Shown here one piece after another: positions 25,881 to 33,952 of a DNA stretch of 64,000 nt. Every line of letters begins with the position of its first letter. Positions within the stretch are counted from its first letter, which is position 1. Below the pieces are notes generated by a model. That model was not told where the DNA came from. It saw nothing but the letters and a program-made list of their open reading frames with translations, and searched no databases. The position numbers were made by a program, and so were the translations under genes. Where the stretch lies: contig WYCW01000004.1 in assembly GCA_011392765.1 (NCBI GenBank), positions 234,038 to 298,037 of the forward strand. The letters are read 5' to 3'. The stretch is from Candidatus Thiosymbion ectosymbiont of Catanema sp. Cochon2018. Its GTDB lineage: Bacteria > Pseudomonadota > Gammaproteobacteria > Chromatiales > Chromatiaceae.

Positions 25881-26381
25881 ATGTCAACACCACCTAGGAC
25901 CGCGATATTCGGCCTGATCGGGGGCGCGGTTCTGATCGCGATTGCCTATGCCCTGACAGCGACATCTTCCAGGGATGGCGACTTGGGTACGCCGGCACAG
26001 CTCGCGGCGCGAACGGCCCCCGTGGGCACTGTCACTCCGGCTGCTGAGCAAGCACCAGCCCCCGCCGCCGCTACCTCGAACCCCACTCCTGCACTGGATA
26101 CAGGTCCCGGTAGTGTCATCTACGAGAAGGCATGTGTTGCCTGCCACGGTACCGGCGCAGCCAATGCCCCCGAATTCGGCAACAAGACAGCCTGGGAACC
26201 GCGCCTGGCGCAAGGTATCGGGCAGCTTCTGCAGACCACGATCGCCGGCAAGGGGGCCATGCCGCCCCGCGGCACCTGCGCGGATTGCTCGGATGACGAC
26301 CTGAAGGCCGCTATCGAGTATATGCTGGTCCGGATCGGGTACGAACCGGTTGCCTCCCAACGGAACCGGGATTCCCGGTGA
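25881..26381 (+). CDS. Cytochrome c5-like monohaem c-type cytochrome
   Basis: 166 residues. Residues 6-27 are a hydrophobic anchor or signal; 35-72 an Ala/Pro/Thr-rich linker. The haem site is CVACHG (about residue 86), the Met ligand lies in GAMPPRG, and the nearby CADC pair is the disulfide typical of cytochrome c5. The last domain helix is 'DDDLKAAIEYMLVRIG'. It is a periplasmic electron carrier. No oxidase or reductase genes adjoin it. Confidence 0.88.
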   Translation: MSTPPRTAIFGLIGGAVLIAIAYALTATSSRDGDLGTPAQLAARTAPVGTVTPAAEQAPAPAAATSNPTPALDTGPGSVIYEKACVACHGTGAANAPEFGNKTAWEPRLAQGIGQLLQTTIAGKGAMPPRGTCADCSDDDLKAAIEYMLVRIGYEPVASQRNRDSR

Positions 26382-26553
26382 AAGGTGACCTGAAGGCAGG
26401 GCTTTAAAATCCCCTATCGGGGACTCTAAAATAGCGCCGGTATTCGGTCGATCCCGCAATCTGAGCTTACTCGCTCCCGCCGGGATAGGAAGGGCAGGTC
26501 GGATACCGGATGGCACGGCCACTTTTGTCACAATGAGAAAACGAGTTCAAATC

Positions 26554-26715
26554 ATGACCCGCAATCGCATCATCATCATCCTGATTCTGGTACTTATCGC
26601 ACTGGTTGCTGCCTGGTCGCGTCTTCGTTACGTCGAAGAGGACGACTATGAGCCGCAACGCATCCCCGCCGTTAAGCATCCGGACCTTCAGAAGAGTCCC
26701 GGAGACGGCGGTTGA
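26554..26715 (+). CDS. Small single-helix membrane protein
   Basis: 53 residues from ATG 26554 (an upstream ATG at 26533 adds seven). MTRNRIIIILILVLIALVAA forms a strong transmembrane helix, followed by an acidic then polar tail. No family recognised. It lies between cytochrome c5 and pckG, convergent with the latter. Confidence 0.5.
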   Translation: MTRNRIIIILILVLIALVAAWSRLRYVEEDDYEPQRIPAVKHPDLQKSPGDGG

Positions 26716-26803
26716 TTGGGGTTTGTGAGTGCCGCCCCCGTCTCGTCCGCGGTCGAGGCGGGTTGCTGCACTCCCCGCACACCGCGTTCCATTCGTTCGG
26801 CAT

Positions 26804-26836
26804 AAAAAGATCGGGGCCGCAACAGCGGCCCCGATC
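26804..26836 (-). terminator. Rho-independent terminator of pckG
   Basis: Perfect 12-base arms GATCGGGGCCGC/GCGGCCCCGATC with a four-base loop (26809-26836). On the minus strand it is followed by TTTTT. It lies about 65 bases after the pckG stop. Confidence 0.85.
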
Positions 26837-26900
26837 AGCCGCTCGGCGCGGCGTGGGAACAATCACCCCCCGGTGGTGGAGGTGATTGTCGAGACGGACC

Positions 26901-28760
26901 TTATGCGGTTGCCGAGAGGTCCCAGACCTGCGGCGAGTGGTGGAGGCGCTGGAGCAGCATCTCGCGTTCGAGCTCCATCTCCCGCGGTAGGTGATCACCG
27001 AAGCGAGTGAAGAGTTCTTCCTGATCGTTGGCCTCCTTACGTGCCACCTCGCGGTCGATGTTCATGATGGCGTAGTAGAGCTTCTTGTCGAAATCCAGAC
27101 CCGTCCAGTCCAGGGCCTCGTAGGGCGGTACCCAGCCCATGGGGCTCTCGATCGCCTCGGCTCCAGTCGTACAACGCTCGACGACCCACTGCAGCGCCCG
27201 CATGTTCTCGCCGAAGCCGGGCCAGATGAACTTGCCCTTCTCATCCTTGCGGAACCAGTTGACGCGAAAGATCCGCGGCGGCGTGGCCACGTGCGAGCGC
27301 CCGATGCGCAGCCAGTGCTTCCAGTACTCGGCCATGTTGTAGCCGATGAAGGGCAGCATGGCCATGGGATCGCGGCGCATGGCCTCCTGGCCGATGGCGG
27401 CGGCGGTGGCCTCGGAGCCCATGGTGGCGGCCATGTAGACCCCGTGCTCCCAGTTGTAGCCCTGATAGACCAGCGGGAAGTTGTGGCTCACCCGCCCGCC
27501 GAAGATGAAGGCGCTGATGGGTACACCGGCGGGATTCTCCCAATCCGGATCGATGGAGGGACACTGGGAGGCCGGCGCGGTAAAGCGCGAGTTGGGATGG
27601 GCGGATGGGGTACCGACACCGGGATTCCAGTCATTGCCCTTCCAGTCGATCGCGTGGGCGGGCGGTTCCTTGGTCATCCCTTCCCACCAGATGTCCCCGT
27701 CGTCGGTCAGGGCGCAGTTGGTGAAGATGCAGTTCTCCTTCAGCGACTCCATGGCGTTGGGGTTGGACTCGTAGTTGGTGCCCGGTGCCACGCCGAAGAA
27801 GCCGTACTCGGGGTTGATGGCGTAGAACTTGCCGTCGTCCTTGGGCTTGATCCAGGCGATGTCGTCGCCGATAGTGGTGACCTTCCAGCCCTCCTGTTTG
27901 ATGGACTCGGGCGGTATCAACATGGCGAGGTTGGTCTTGCCGCAGGCGCTGGGGAAGGCGGCCGACACGTAGGTCTTTTTCCCCTCGGGGGACTCGATGC
28001 CCAGGATCAGCATGTGCTCGGCCAGCCAGCCGTCGTCGCGGGCCATGACGGAGGCGATGCGCAGGGCCAGGCACTTCTTGCCCAGCAGGGCGTTGCCGCC
28101 GTAGCCGCTACCGTAGGACCAGATCTCACGGGTCTCCGGATAGTGGGTGATGTACTTGTCGTCGATATTCGGGGCGCAGGGCCAGGTGACATCCTTCTCG
28201 TCCGCTTCCAGCGGGGCGCCGACCGAATGGACGCAGGGCACGAACTCGCCGTCATCACCCAGGACGTCCAGCACCGCCTGTCCCATGCGGGTCATGATCC
28301 GCTGGTTGACCACCACATAGGCCGAGTCGGTGATCTCGAACCCGATATGCGCGATGTCGGAGCCCAGCGGACCCATGCTGAAGGGAATGATGTACATGGT
28401 CCGTCCGTGCATACAGCCCTTGAACTTCTCGTCGAGAATGGCCCGCATCTTCTTGGGGTCCATCCAGTTGTTGGTGGGGCCTGCGTCCTCTTCCCTGGCC
28501 GAGCAGATGAAGGTGCGGTTCTCGACCCGCGCCACGTCGCTGGGGTGGGAGCGGGCCAGATAGCTGTTGGGCCGTTTCTGCGGATTCAGCCGGGTAAAAA
28601 CCCCGGCATCGACCAACTCGCCGCACAGGCGGTCATATTCTTCCTGCGACCCGTCGCACCAGTAGATGCGATCCGGCTCACAGAGTTTGGCTACCTCGTC
28701 GACCCAGTCGAGCAGCTTTTTGTTGTTGGTACGGGTTGCACCGTCGTGGGTAACTGTCAT
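26901..28760 (-). CDS. pckG: Phosphoenolpyruvate carboxykinase (GTP)
   Basis: 619 residues. It interconverts oxaloacetate + GTP with PEP + CO2 + GDP. Motifs: the P-loop with its reactive Cys in '[18 protein letters not shown]', '[11 protein letters not shown]' for metal binding, '[15 protein letters not shown]', the 'HPNSRF' segment and 'SEATAAA'. This is the GTP class, less common in gammaproteobacteria than the ATP class (pckA). GGAGGAG lies nine bases before ATG 28760; an in-frame TTG at 28778 overlaps that site and is not the start. It is monocistronic with its own terminator. Confidence 0.96.
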   Translation of the reverse strand: MTVTHDGATRTNNKKLLDWVDEVAKLCEPDRIYWCDGSQEEYDRLCGELVDAGVFTRLNPQKRPNSYLARSHPSDVARVENRTFICSAREEDAGPTNNWMDPKKMRAILDEKFKGCMHGRTMYIIPFSMGPLGSDIAHIGFEITDSAYVVVNQRIMTRMGQAVLDVLGDDGEFVPCVHSVGAPLEADEKDVTWPCAPNIDDKYITHYPETREIWSYGSGYGGNALLGKKCLALRIASVMARDDGWLAEHMLILGIESPEGKKTYVSAAFPSACGKTNLAMLIPPESIKQEGWKVTTIGDDIAWIKPKDDGKFYAINPEYGFFGVAPGTNYESNPNAMESLKENCIFTNCALTDDGDIWWEGMTKEPPAHAIDWKGNDWNPGVGTPSAHPNSRFTAPASQCPSIDPDWENPAGVPISAFIFGGRVSHNFPLVYQGYNWEHGVYMAATMGSEATAAAIGQEAMRRDPMAMLPFIGYNMAEYWKHWLRIGRSHVATPPRIFRVNWFRKDEKGKFIWPGFGENMRALQWVVERCTTGAEAIESPMGWVPPYEALDWTGLDFDKKLYYAIMNIDREVARKEANDQEELFTRFGDHLPREMELEREMLLQRLHHSPQVWDLSATA

Positions 28761-29054
28761 ATCGAGCTTCTCCTCCAATTTTCACCAGTGGTGGATCATT
28801 AGTATCCGCGGAAAGACCGGAACAGCAGATCATCGGACGCTGGCCGGTGGTCATCCAAAACCTCGTAACAAACACTGTGGACCACCTCCGCGGGGGGTAC
28901 ACAGCAAGCGTGAATCCGAGTGTAGATTAACGTTTTTTGCGCACGGGCGCACTGCCGTGGGTCACAATGCGCGCTCCGGACCCGAATCAGTGCCAATTGT
29001 GGCGTGCAGCGGTGGGTGTTGTCCACTTTGCCGTCGTCTCCGGACCGGCAGTGT
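28761..29054. other. Intergenic region upstream of pckG
   Basis: Holds the pckG ribosome site (GGAGGAG at about 28770) and its promoter, which I could not locate by motif. No gene or repeat seen. Confidence 0.4.
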
Positions 29055-29513
29055 TCAACGCAGGCGGCGCGACCGCTTGCGTCCCTGGTAGGCGGCGATC
29101 CGGCGGATGATGGGCTGGTAGGGAAGAGCGGCCAAGGTGTGGTAGCGATCCAGCGCCGCCTCGATGATGCCGTCGATGTCCTCGATGGTCCCCGGGACAG
29201 GCGCGTCGGGTTTTATCACGGCGTGCAATCCGCGCAGGCCGCCGACCTGGACCCGCATTGCCTTGGCATGGGGCAGGGCCGTCTGTTCGTCCCTGGTTTT
29301 CAGGGCAAAGCGGGCCTGCCTGCGCAAGAGCTCGAGCAGCTCCCGGCACCGGGCCTGGGCCGCATCGGAGCCGCAGTTGATCCCCTCGCGCTCGGCGATG
29401 CAAAAACGCCTGGCGCGGCTGCATCCGCAGTGATTGGTCAGGATACTCTTCTCGAATGGACAGAAGCGCTCGTTGATGGCGCGATAAGTCCGGCGGAATG
29501 CCTCGTTGTCCAT
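29055..29513 (-). CDS. Conserved Cys-rich protein of unknown function
   Basis: 152 residues from ATG 29513. The N-terminal half has a clear Cys pattern: FCPFEKSILTNHCGCSRARR then FCIAEREGINC and ARC, at least six cysteines within 50 residues, suggesting a metal or Fe-S site. The C-terminal part is basic (GRKRSRRLR). I recall similar proteins of unknown function in gammaproteobacteria, but that is memory, not a search. The longer open frame up to 29621 contains repeat-like Trp/Thr codons and is not used. Confidence 0.65.
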   Translation of the reverse strand: MDNEAFRRTYRAINERFCPFEKSILTNHCGCSRARRFCIAEREGINCGSDAAQARCRELLELLRRQARFALKTRDEQTALPHAKAMRVQVGGLRGLHAVIKPDAPVPGTIEDIDGIIEAALDRYHTLAALPYQPIIRRIAAYQGRKRSRRLR

Positions 29514-29577
29514 GTCTGTCAGGGCCTGGTACGGCAGTACCCAAGCCGAATAATGGGAATCACTATTCCACCCTGTC

Positions 29578-29664
29578 CATGTCGTCCACTCGGTCCATGT
29601 AGTCCATGGTGGTAACCGCAAGCTGCGAGGTAACCACTATGGACAACATGGACCAAGTGGACAG
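29578..29664. repeat. 'GTCCACTCGGTCCATG' inverted repeat
   Basis: GTCCACTCGGTCCATGTAGT and GGTGGTAACC on the left are answered by GGTAACCACTATGGAC and CATGGACCAAGTGGAC on the right, around GCAAGCTGCGA. Confidence 0.7.
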
Positions 29665-29851
29665 ATGTCAGACACACCATCATCCTGGTTGGGCATGAGC
29701 CGTCCATTGATGCTGGGCACGGGCCATCCATTGATGCGGTTCGCCGTGGCTCCACCTGCCTGCCGGTAGGCAGGGGCAGGTCCCTGGGGTCACTGCTCAC
29801 CACACCCTGCAAGATCATGTTCGCAGGAGGATTTATACGCGCTTGCTCTGG
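29665..29851. repeat. Mixed repeat fragments
   Basis: CGGGCCATCCATTGATGCGG is shared with 15835, a CCTGCCTGCC/GGCAGG palindrome follows, and GGAGGATTTATACGCGCT is shared with 39530. Confidence 0.6.
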
Positions 29852-30262
29852 TCAATCATCCGCTTTGCGGGTAAAACGCTGGATCATCCGCCGGTCGCGT
29901 TTGTTCGGTCGGCCCCTTGCCCCCGGCACGGTATCACCGCGCTCCCGCCGCTCCCGCACCAGCGCCTGGCGGCGCAGGCGGCTCGCTTCGCTCTCCGTGT
30001 ACAGCAAGGCAGCCTCGGAGGCCGGACGGCGCTGCCGGGAGATGCCTTCGACCACCAGGTCCCATTCGAGGGCGCCCTTGTGGATAATCAGGCGCGTTCC
30101 CGCCTGCACCGTCTTGCCCGGCTTGGTACGCTGGCCGTTGACCTGGACCTTGCCCCCGTTGATGGCCGCGACCGCCAGTTGGCGCGTCTTGAAAAAGCGC
30201 GCCGCCCACAGCCACTTATCGAGACGCAGCTCGGCGTTCCCATTCTCGGTGTGCGCGCTCAT
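29852..30262 (-). CDS. hslR: Heat shock protein 15 (S4 RNA-binding)
   Basis: 136 residues. The S4 domain is at residues 11-72: 'RLDKWLWAARFFKTRQLAVA', 'INGGKVQVNGQRTKPGKTVQ' and 'TRLIIHKG'. The C-terminus is basic (RRQALVRERRERGD). Hsp15 rescues 50S subunits carrying nascent chains after failed translation. It overlaps grxC by four bases. Confidence 0.92.
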   Translation of the reverse strand: MSAHTENGNAELRLDKWLWAARFFKTRQLAVAAINGGKVQVNGQRTKPGKTVQAGTRLIIHKGALEWDLVVEGISRQRRPASEAALLYTESEASRLRRQALVRERRERGDTVPGARGRPNKRDRRMIQRFTRKADD

Positions 30263-30513
30263 CGTCCCAGCAGGGGATCGAGTTCCCCGCCCGCCTCCAG
30301 GGCCGCCAGGTCGTCGAAGCCGCCGACGTGAAAATCGTCGATGAAGATCTGAGGCACCGTCCGGCGGCGGCTACGCTCCATCATAATCCGCAGCTGCTCC
30401 AGGTCGGTGTCGATACGGATCTCCTCGAACGCGACCTCTTTGCGCTGCAGCAGCAGCTTGGCCCGGACACAGTAAGGACAGATCTTGGTCGTGTAGATGA
30501 TGACTTTAGGCAT
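30259..30513 (-). CDS. grxC: Glutaredoxin 3
   Basis: 84 residues. Redox site CPYC near residue 12, 'TVPQIFID' with the cis-Pro, and 'HVGGFDDLAALEAGGELDPL'. It reduces disulfides with glutathione. It is first in a two-gene operon with hslR (overlap GTGA/ATGA type, four bases). Confidence 0.94.
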   Translation of the reverse strand: MPKVIIYTTKICPYCVRAKLLLQRKEVAFEEIRIDTDLEQLRIMMERSRRRTVPQIFIDDFHVGGFDDLAALEAGGELDPLLGR

Positions 30514-30532
30514 TACCTTAATTCTTATCGGA

Positions 30533-30609
30533 ACAAACTACGAATCACGCGAATCCGCGCGAATGGAATGGTTTACGCCCGCGGGAATATTCGTGTCAAT
30601 TAGCAGATT
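30533..30609. repeat. 'CTACGAATCACGCGAAT' palindrome
   Basis: ACTACGAATCACGCGAATCC at the left and GGAATATTCGTGTCAATT at the right; the same family as 15605-15690. Its right end is joined to the remains of the toxin gene interrupted at 30610. Confidence 0.55.
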
Positions 30610-30957
30610 GTAATTTTGGCTCTTTATGGATTCCGGACTGTTTTGGAGTGCGCCGGCAAAGCGGCGCGGCCACATCGAACCTCAGCGACGAAGGATCCCG
30701 GTAGCCGGTGCCGGAAATCCGAGCGTTGGGTTCCCCACGCGCCGCGACGACGGCGCTTTCCCCTGGCCGCAAATGCCTCATGCGTCGCCAAATCCAAAGC
30801 GGCGGCAGGTACGTGCACCAGGCCACCCCTGGGATTACCTTGGCCACCGCGGATTCCGGCAAGTACCGGGGGGAAGGTCGCCGCCGCACGCCAAAGCGTC
30901 CGGTCGTACCTTGCATGATCGGGAGCAGTCCGGAATCCATTAAAGAGCCGTAATTTT
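30610..30957. repeat. 332-bp MITE in a toxin gene, with target duplication
   Basis: The element 30618-30949 has terminal repeats GGCTCTTTATGGATTCCGG (to ACTG) and near complement. GTAATTTT at 30610-30617 and 30950-30957 is an eight-base target duplication. The interior has GAGTGCGCCGGCAAAGCGGC and ACGACGGCGCTTTCCCC, which relate it to the tandem repeats at 49567-50126. Partial ends are at 21860 and 45331. Confidence 0.85.
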
Positions 30958-31030
30958 TATGTACGACCTCTTGGACTTCTTGAGGTAACGCATAGAAGCG
31001 ACGCCAGAACCGCGTTGTCGTTTTGTGCAT
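30958..31030 (-). pseudogene. RelE/HigB-like toxin, N-terminal part, cut by a MITE
   Basis: MHKTTTRFWRRFYALPQEVQ followed by EVVHKNY is the opening of a RelE-superfamily toxin. A MITE with target duplication follows, and beyond it the next few codons (NLLI) run into a palindromic repeat, so the rest is gone. The ATG overlaps the antitoxin stop (TAATG). Confidence 0.7.
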
Positions 31031-31236
31031 TACAAGTCTCGTAGTGTTCCTGCTTTTTTCTCCGCGAGTGCCTCCTCTATCAGAAAATCAAGTTTTCCGG
31101 ATTTGGAATCCATTTCAATTTCTTTATCCCATGTTTTCCAGTCACACTCAGAAAACCAATGAACAATCTTCATGTACTCTTTGCGGGGGAGCGCTTCTAT
31201 ATCAGTTTGTATGTCTTCGGCTGTTTTCACGTACAT
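31030..31236 (-). CDS. Antitoxin of a RelE-type module
   Basis: 68 residues from ATG 31236: 'AEDIQTDIEALPRKEYMKIV', 'WFSECDWKTWDKEIEMDSKS', 'GKLDFLIEEALAEKKAG'. This is the small antitoxin family (about 70 residues, with a W-x-x-W-D core and a LDFLIEEA tail) found before RelE-like toxins. It appears intact while the toxin behind it is cut by a MITE. AttC1 begins 16 bases upstream of the ATG, so the module is a separate integron cassette. Confidence 0.75.
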   Translation of the reverse strand: MYVKTAEDIQTDIEALPRKEYMKIVHWFSECDWKTWDKEIEMDSKSGKLDFLIEEALAEKKAGTLRDL

Positions 31237-31251
31237 GACCTCTTTGTCGGA

Positions 31252-31355
31252 GCCTAACGGCATGGCTCGGGCGCCCAATGCCGCGTGGCATTGAGCTTGA
31301 AAGTTGCTGAGGAGCCAAACCGCGGCATTGGGTCGCCAGCAGCCGTATGTTAGGC
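31252..31355. other. attC recombination site 1
   Basis: GCCTAAC at the left and GTTAGGC at the right, with complementary inner arms (GCGCCCAATGCCGCG and CGCGGCATTGGGTCGC). It is 104 bases long and about 90% identical to the site at 32961. The stop codon of the XRE gene lies inside its right end, as in many cassettes. Confidence 0.8.
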
Positions 31356-31631
31356 AAATTCAATGCGAAGTTTTTTACCTACAGCATGTGCAACACGTTC
31401 CAAAAGCTCTATCGTGATAGAGGTATTATCAGGATCAAGAATTCTGTCGAGCTGGGAACGGCTTGTTTTTAACTTTGCTGCCAAACTGGTTTTGGTCATG
31501 CTGTTTTCTTTCATTATATCTGCAAGTTGAAGCGCCAAAAGTCGTTTGTGCGCCTTGGCAGATACTTCCTCCAGAATACCTTCTTCTTCAAGAAAGTCAT
31601 CGAAGTCGCTACCTGTATATTGATTCATCAT
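31350..31631 (-). CDS. XRE-family antitoxin (HigA-like)
   Basis: About 93 residues from ATG 31631 (a second ATG is the next codon). Helix-turn-helix at residues 40-75: 'LQLADIMKENSMTKTSLAAK', 'LKTSRSQLDRILDPDNTSIT'. It ends 'VAHAVGKKLRIEFA'. It directly follows the toxin gene (stop one base before this ATG), the toxin-first order of HigBA modules. The stop is inside attC1. Confidence 0.85.
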   Translation of the reverse strand: MMNQYTGSDFDDFLEEEGILEEVSAKAHKRLLALQLADIMKENSMTKTSLAAKLKTSRSQLDRILDPDNTSITIELLERVAHAVGKKLRIEFA

Positions 31632-31632
31632 G

Positions 31633-31986
31633 TTATGCCTCATCAAGCCATTGATTTTTCCTAACACGAGCCAATTCGATTTCTTTTTGGGGTGTTTTCC
31701 GGGATTTTTTGATAAAACCATGCAGTAATATCATTTCTTTGTCTTTGACAAAGAAGAAAGTTCGGGCAATGCTTCCATTGTCCAACTTGCTACGAACTTC
31801 CCATAGCTCAGCTTTCATTTTTCGCACCAGCGGCATTCCAAGTGGCCAACGAAATTGGACAAGCTTGATATCCTCACCAATTATTTTTCGATCTTCACGA
31901 TCCATTCCTTTCAACCACTCACGGACGGGTTCATTACCGGGGCTTGTACGGAAAAAACGGACGGTTAAAATTGGCGTTGTACACAT
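31633..31986 (-). CDS. Gp49-like RelE/HigB toxin
   Basis: 117 residues from ATG 31986. 'TVRFFRTSPGNEPVREWLKG', 'MPLVRKMKAELWEVRSKLDN', 'GSIARTFFFVKDKEMILLHG' and 'FIKKSRKTPQKEIELA' are the family's conserved blocks, with the basic residues R, K, R and K of the RNase site. It is expected to cut mRNA on the ribosome and be neutralised by the XRE protein. A promoter-like pair lies just upstream, so the cassette can be expressed without an integron promoter. An in-frame GTG at 32013 overlaps that promoter. Confidence 0.85.
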   Translation of the reverse strand: MCTTPILTVRFFRTSPGNEPVREWLKGMDREDRKIIGEDIKLVQFRWPLGMPLVRKMKAELWEVRSKLDNGSIARTFFFVKDKEMILLHGFIKKSRKTPQKEIELARVRKNQWLDEA

Positions 31987-31992
31987 AAAACA

Positions 31993-32020
31993 AGCGTACC
32001 TTATATGGTTCACTTGTCAA
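31993..32020 (-). promoter_or_regulatory. Promoter of the HigBA cassette
   Basis: On the minus strand TTGACA (32020-32015) and TACGCT (31998-31993) are 16 bases apart, close to the sigma-70 consensus. They lie immediately before the toxin ATG. Confidence 0.5.
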
Positions 32021-32065
32021 GAGTGTAAAAATATCGCTTGATGCGAGGAGTGGGTAAATGCCTAA

Positions 32066-32296
32066 TGGGGAGCTAACCAGCAACCTCCCTTGCTCCCATG
32101 GACGGGGGCAAGGGAGGTTTGTCTGCGTTCAGCGTCTTGATAGGCGGCGCGTCTTCTGTTGCACTGACGTTGTTGTTAGGCGATTGCCTGTTTTGGTGTC
32201 TGAAACGGTTGGGGTATCAAAACGCCGCCGGGCAGATTTCTGTGTGCTTTCCGTTTGGTAATACGTTTTAGATTGCACGTGCTGGTTAGCTCCCCA
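32066..32296. repeat. 231-bp inverted-repeat element, copy A
   Basis: Ends are TGGGGAGCTAACCAGCA and perfect complement. Copy B at 34938-35168 has the same length and only a handful of base differences. It is followed by AATAAGCGGCGCAGGGACGC, as is copy B. No convincing gene inside. It is either a MITE or an unusual long attC-type site. Confidence 0.8.
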
Positions 32297-32405
32297 ATAA
32301 GCGGCGCAGGGACGCGCCGCTTATCGTAAGGCTCAGCCGCTGCCCAAAGCGGAGCAAGCAAAGCGAGCGACGCTTTGGGCAGTCGGCTGTGGCCTTTTGT
32401 TAGCT
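32297..32405. other. attC-like site (candidate)
   Basis: Inner arms CAGCCGCTGCCCAAAGCG and CGCTTTGGGCAGTCGGCTG pair; the right end is TTGTTAGCT, a good attC core. The left core is unclear because the 231-bp element adjoins it. Confidence 0.45.
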
Positions 32406-32433
32406 ACCTCTTGTGATTTGACAGCATTCTTGT

Positions 32434-32946
32434 CTATTGCAGCAAACGGTTTTTACACTGCGCATAACTTTCAGCAACATACTGCCAACGCTCTCTTAGT
32501 CGCACCTGAAGAAGCATAAAATCTGTAGCCATAATCGGTCTTTCAGTTGCCTTTTTGAGCATATCCGTGTAATGCGAGGAATATCCATGGGTGAGATCAT
32601 CTGATTGAATTCGGAAATAATTTATGCATTCTTGGAAAAAGCTCAACGCACATTCTGGGTGTTTTTGATTTTCTTTTTCAATTTTTGTCCATGCATCTAT
32701 CGTTACTCGTAGAGCTTCAAGCTCAATCTTTCTCTCCTTAATTTCTTTATCAAGACGATCACTGTCGTCCCCAATTTCTGACATCCATTGCAAATCGTTT
32801 GTAGCTCTCAAATAGTCTTTGTGTATCACTTCCATGGACTCATAAATTGGCCCGATGTGGTCAGATAAAAGAGATCTTCGTTGCTCAGCGCGAGCCTGAA
32901 GCAACTGAATAATTCTATCTACCACTTTTACTGCTGAATCAAACAT
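32434..32946 (-). CDS. Helical cassette protein, unknown
   Basis: 170 residues, almost entirely predicted helix: 'VVDRIIQLLQARAEQRRSLL', 'YLRATNDLQWMSEIGDDSD', 'KERKIELEALRVTIDAW'. No signal or membrane segment. No family recognised. It lies alone between two attC-like sites in the same orientation as its neighbours, with markedly lower GC than the flanks, as usual for cassette genes. Confidence 0.6.
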   Translation of the reverse strand: MFDSAVKVVDRIIQLLQARAEQRRSLLSDHIGPIYESMEVIHKDYLRATNDLQWMSEIGDDSDRLDKEIKERKIELEALRVTIDAWTKIEKENQKHPECALSFFQECINYFRIQSDDLTHGYSSHYTDMLKKATERPIMATDFMLLQVRLRERWQYVAESYAQCKNRLLQ

Positions 32947-32960
32947 ATATGTTCTTGTTA

Positions 32961-33063
32961 GCTAACGTTTGGGCTCGGGCGCCCAATGCTGCGTGGCACT
33001 GAGCTTGAAAGTCGCTGAGGAGCCGGACCGCGGCATTGGGTCGCTTGCAGCCGAATGTTGGGC
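32961..33063. other. attC recombination site 2
   Basis: GCTAACG at the left, GTTGGGC at the right, the same inner arms as attC1 (GCGCCCAATG ... GCATTGGGTCGC). 103 bases. Confidence 0.8.
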
Positions 33064-33174
33064 GAATAATCTGTGAAAAACGACCCATCAATTGAGCCTG
33101 GCCCCTTTCCCATTGCTAATCAACCGCGTGACTTTTTGCGCCCTCTGAATTAGCTTTGTCAGCAAACTCTAAGT

Positions 33175-33798
33175 TTATAGTTTTTCGATTTCTTTTCTCG
33201 AAAGTTGCGTATATTTCTCAATTTTATCTATTGATTCCCCGTCACCTTTCATAGCTTTTGCCATTTCAATGGCTTTTTCTCTTGACCCTTCTCTCAAACC
33301 TTCTTTTAACCCCTCTGTTTTGCCTTCGTTCCTGATCCGCTCCTTGAGTTTATAAGGCAAAATCCATTTTTCGCTTTCCTGAAGTTTCTTGGAGATCCCC
33401 GCATCGACAAAACTATGATAGGTTTCTTTGCTGATGATGAGATGATCGATCACTTCGACCTTGAGGAATTTGCCCGCCTGAATGAAATGATCGGTGAGAT
33501 CCTGATCTTCGTAGGAAGGCTTCACATTCCCACCCGGGTGATTATGGACCATAATCACCCGAACGGCCAGCTTGTAAATCGCCATGCGGAAGGCTTCTCT
33601 GGGGTTGATGCTTGCCATGTTGGAAGAACCCAGAGCGACCAGTTCAATTATAGAGGATCTTGTTCGCTTGATTCAGACCCACTATCCAGAAGTGTTCCTG
33701 ACCTTGACCGATTTTATTCTCTCTCCGGAGAATCTGGCGCATGATCAGATAAATGTCTTCCGCACCATTTACGGTGATTTTTTGTTGCTTTCTTAATT
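33175..33798 (-). pseudogene. RadC (JAB/MPN) family gene with frameshift
   Basis: The open frame 33618-33175 begins at MASINPREAFRMAIYKLAVR and holds the JAB metal site as 'VIMVHNHPGGNVKPSYEDQD'. The C-terminus carries a GKTEGLKEGLREG segment. In a frame shifted by one base upstream (to 33798) is the missing start: 'EDIYLIMRQILRRENKIGQG', 'HFWIVGLNQANKILY', followed by 'IELVALGSSN'. The shift is at about 33652. No ATG is seen at the far 5' end. So the gene was once a RadC-like cassette gene and is now split, unless the shift is a sequencing error. Confidence 0.7.
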
Positions 33799-33806
33799 TG
33801 ACTTGC

Positions 33807-33952
33807 GCAGGGACGCGCCGCTTATCGCTGAGTTCAGCCGCGTGCGAACTTTTCCATGGCGGCTTGAACCATTGAACAACTCTCCATCTTCAGTGACGCT
33901 CGAACAATCACACGGGTAGCACGTCGGCTGCAACTATTTGTTATCTGCTGAT
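33807..33952. other. attC-like site (candidate)
   Basis: Inner arms CAGCCGCGTGC and GCACGTCGGCTG pair; the right end TTGTTATCT contains the stop codon of the next gene, as in attC1. The left core is not canonical; the GCGCAGGGACGCGCCGCTTA stretch is shared with 32301 and 35173. Confidence 0.45.

Noticed and set aside
26991-28802. 603-codon plus-strand open frame opposite pckG
   Set aside because: It is the antisense shadow of a strongly supported PEP carboxykinase gene; its composition (Val/Gly/His-rich) is typical of reverse frames.
32058-32261. Short open frame repeated at 34927 (both in the 231-bp element)
   Set aside because: Although conserved between copies, the copies are near-identical DNA, so conservation says nothing; no start signal or family.
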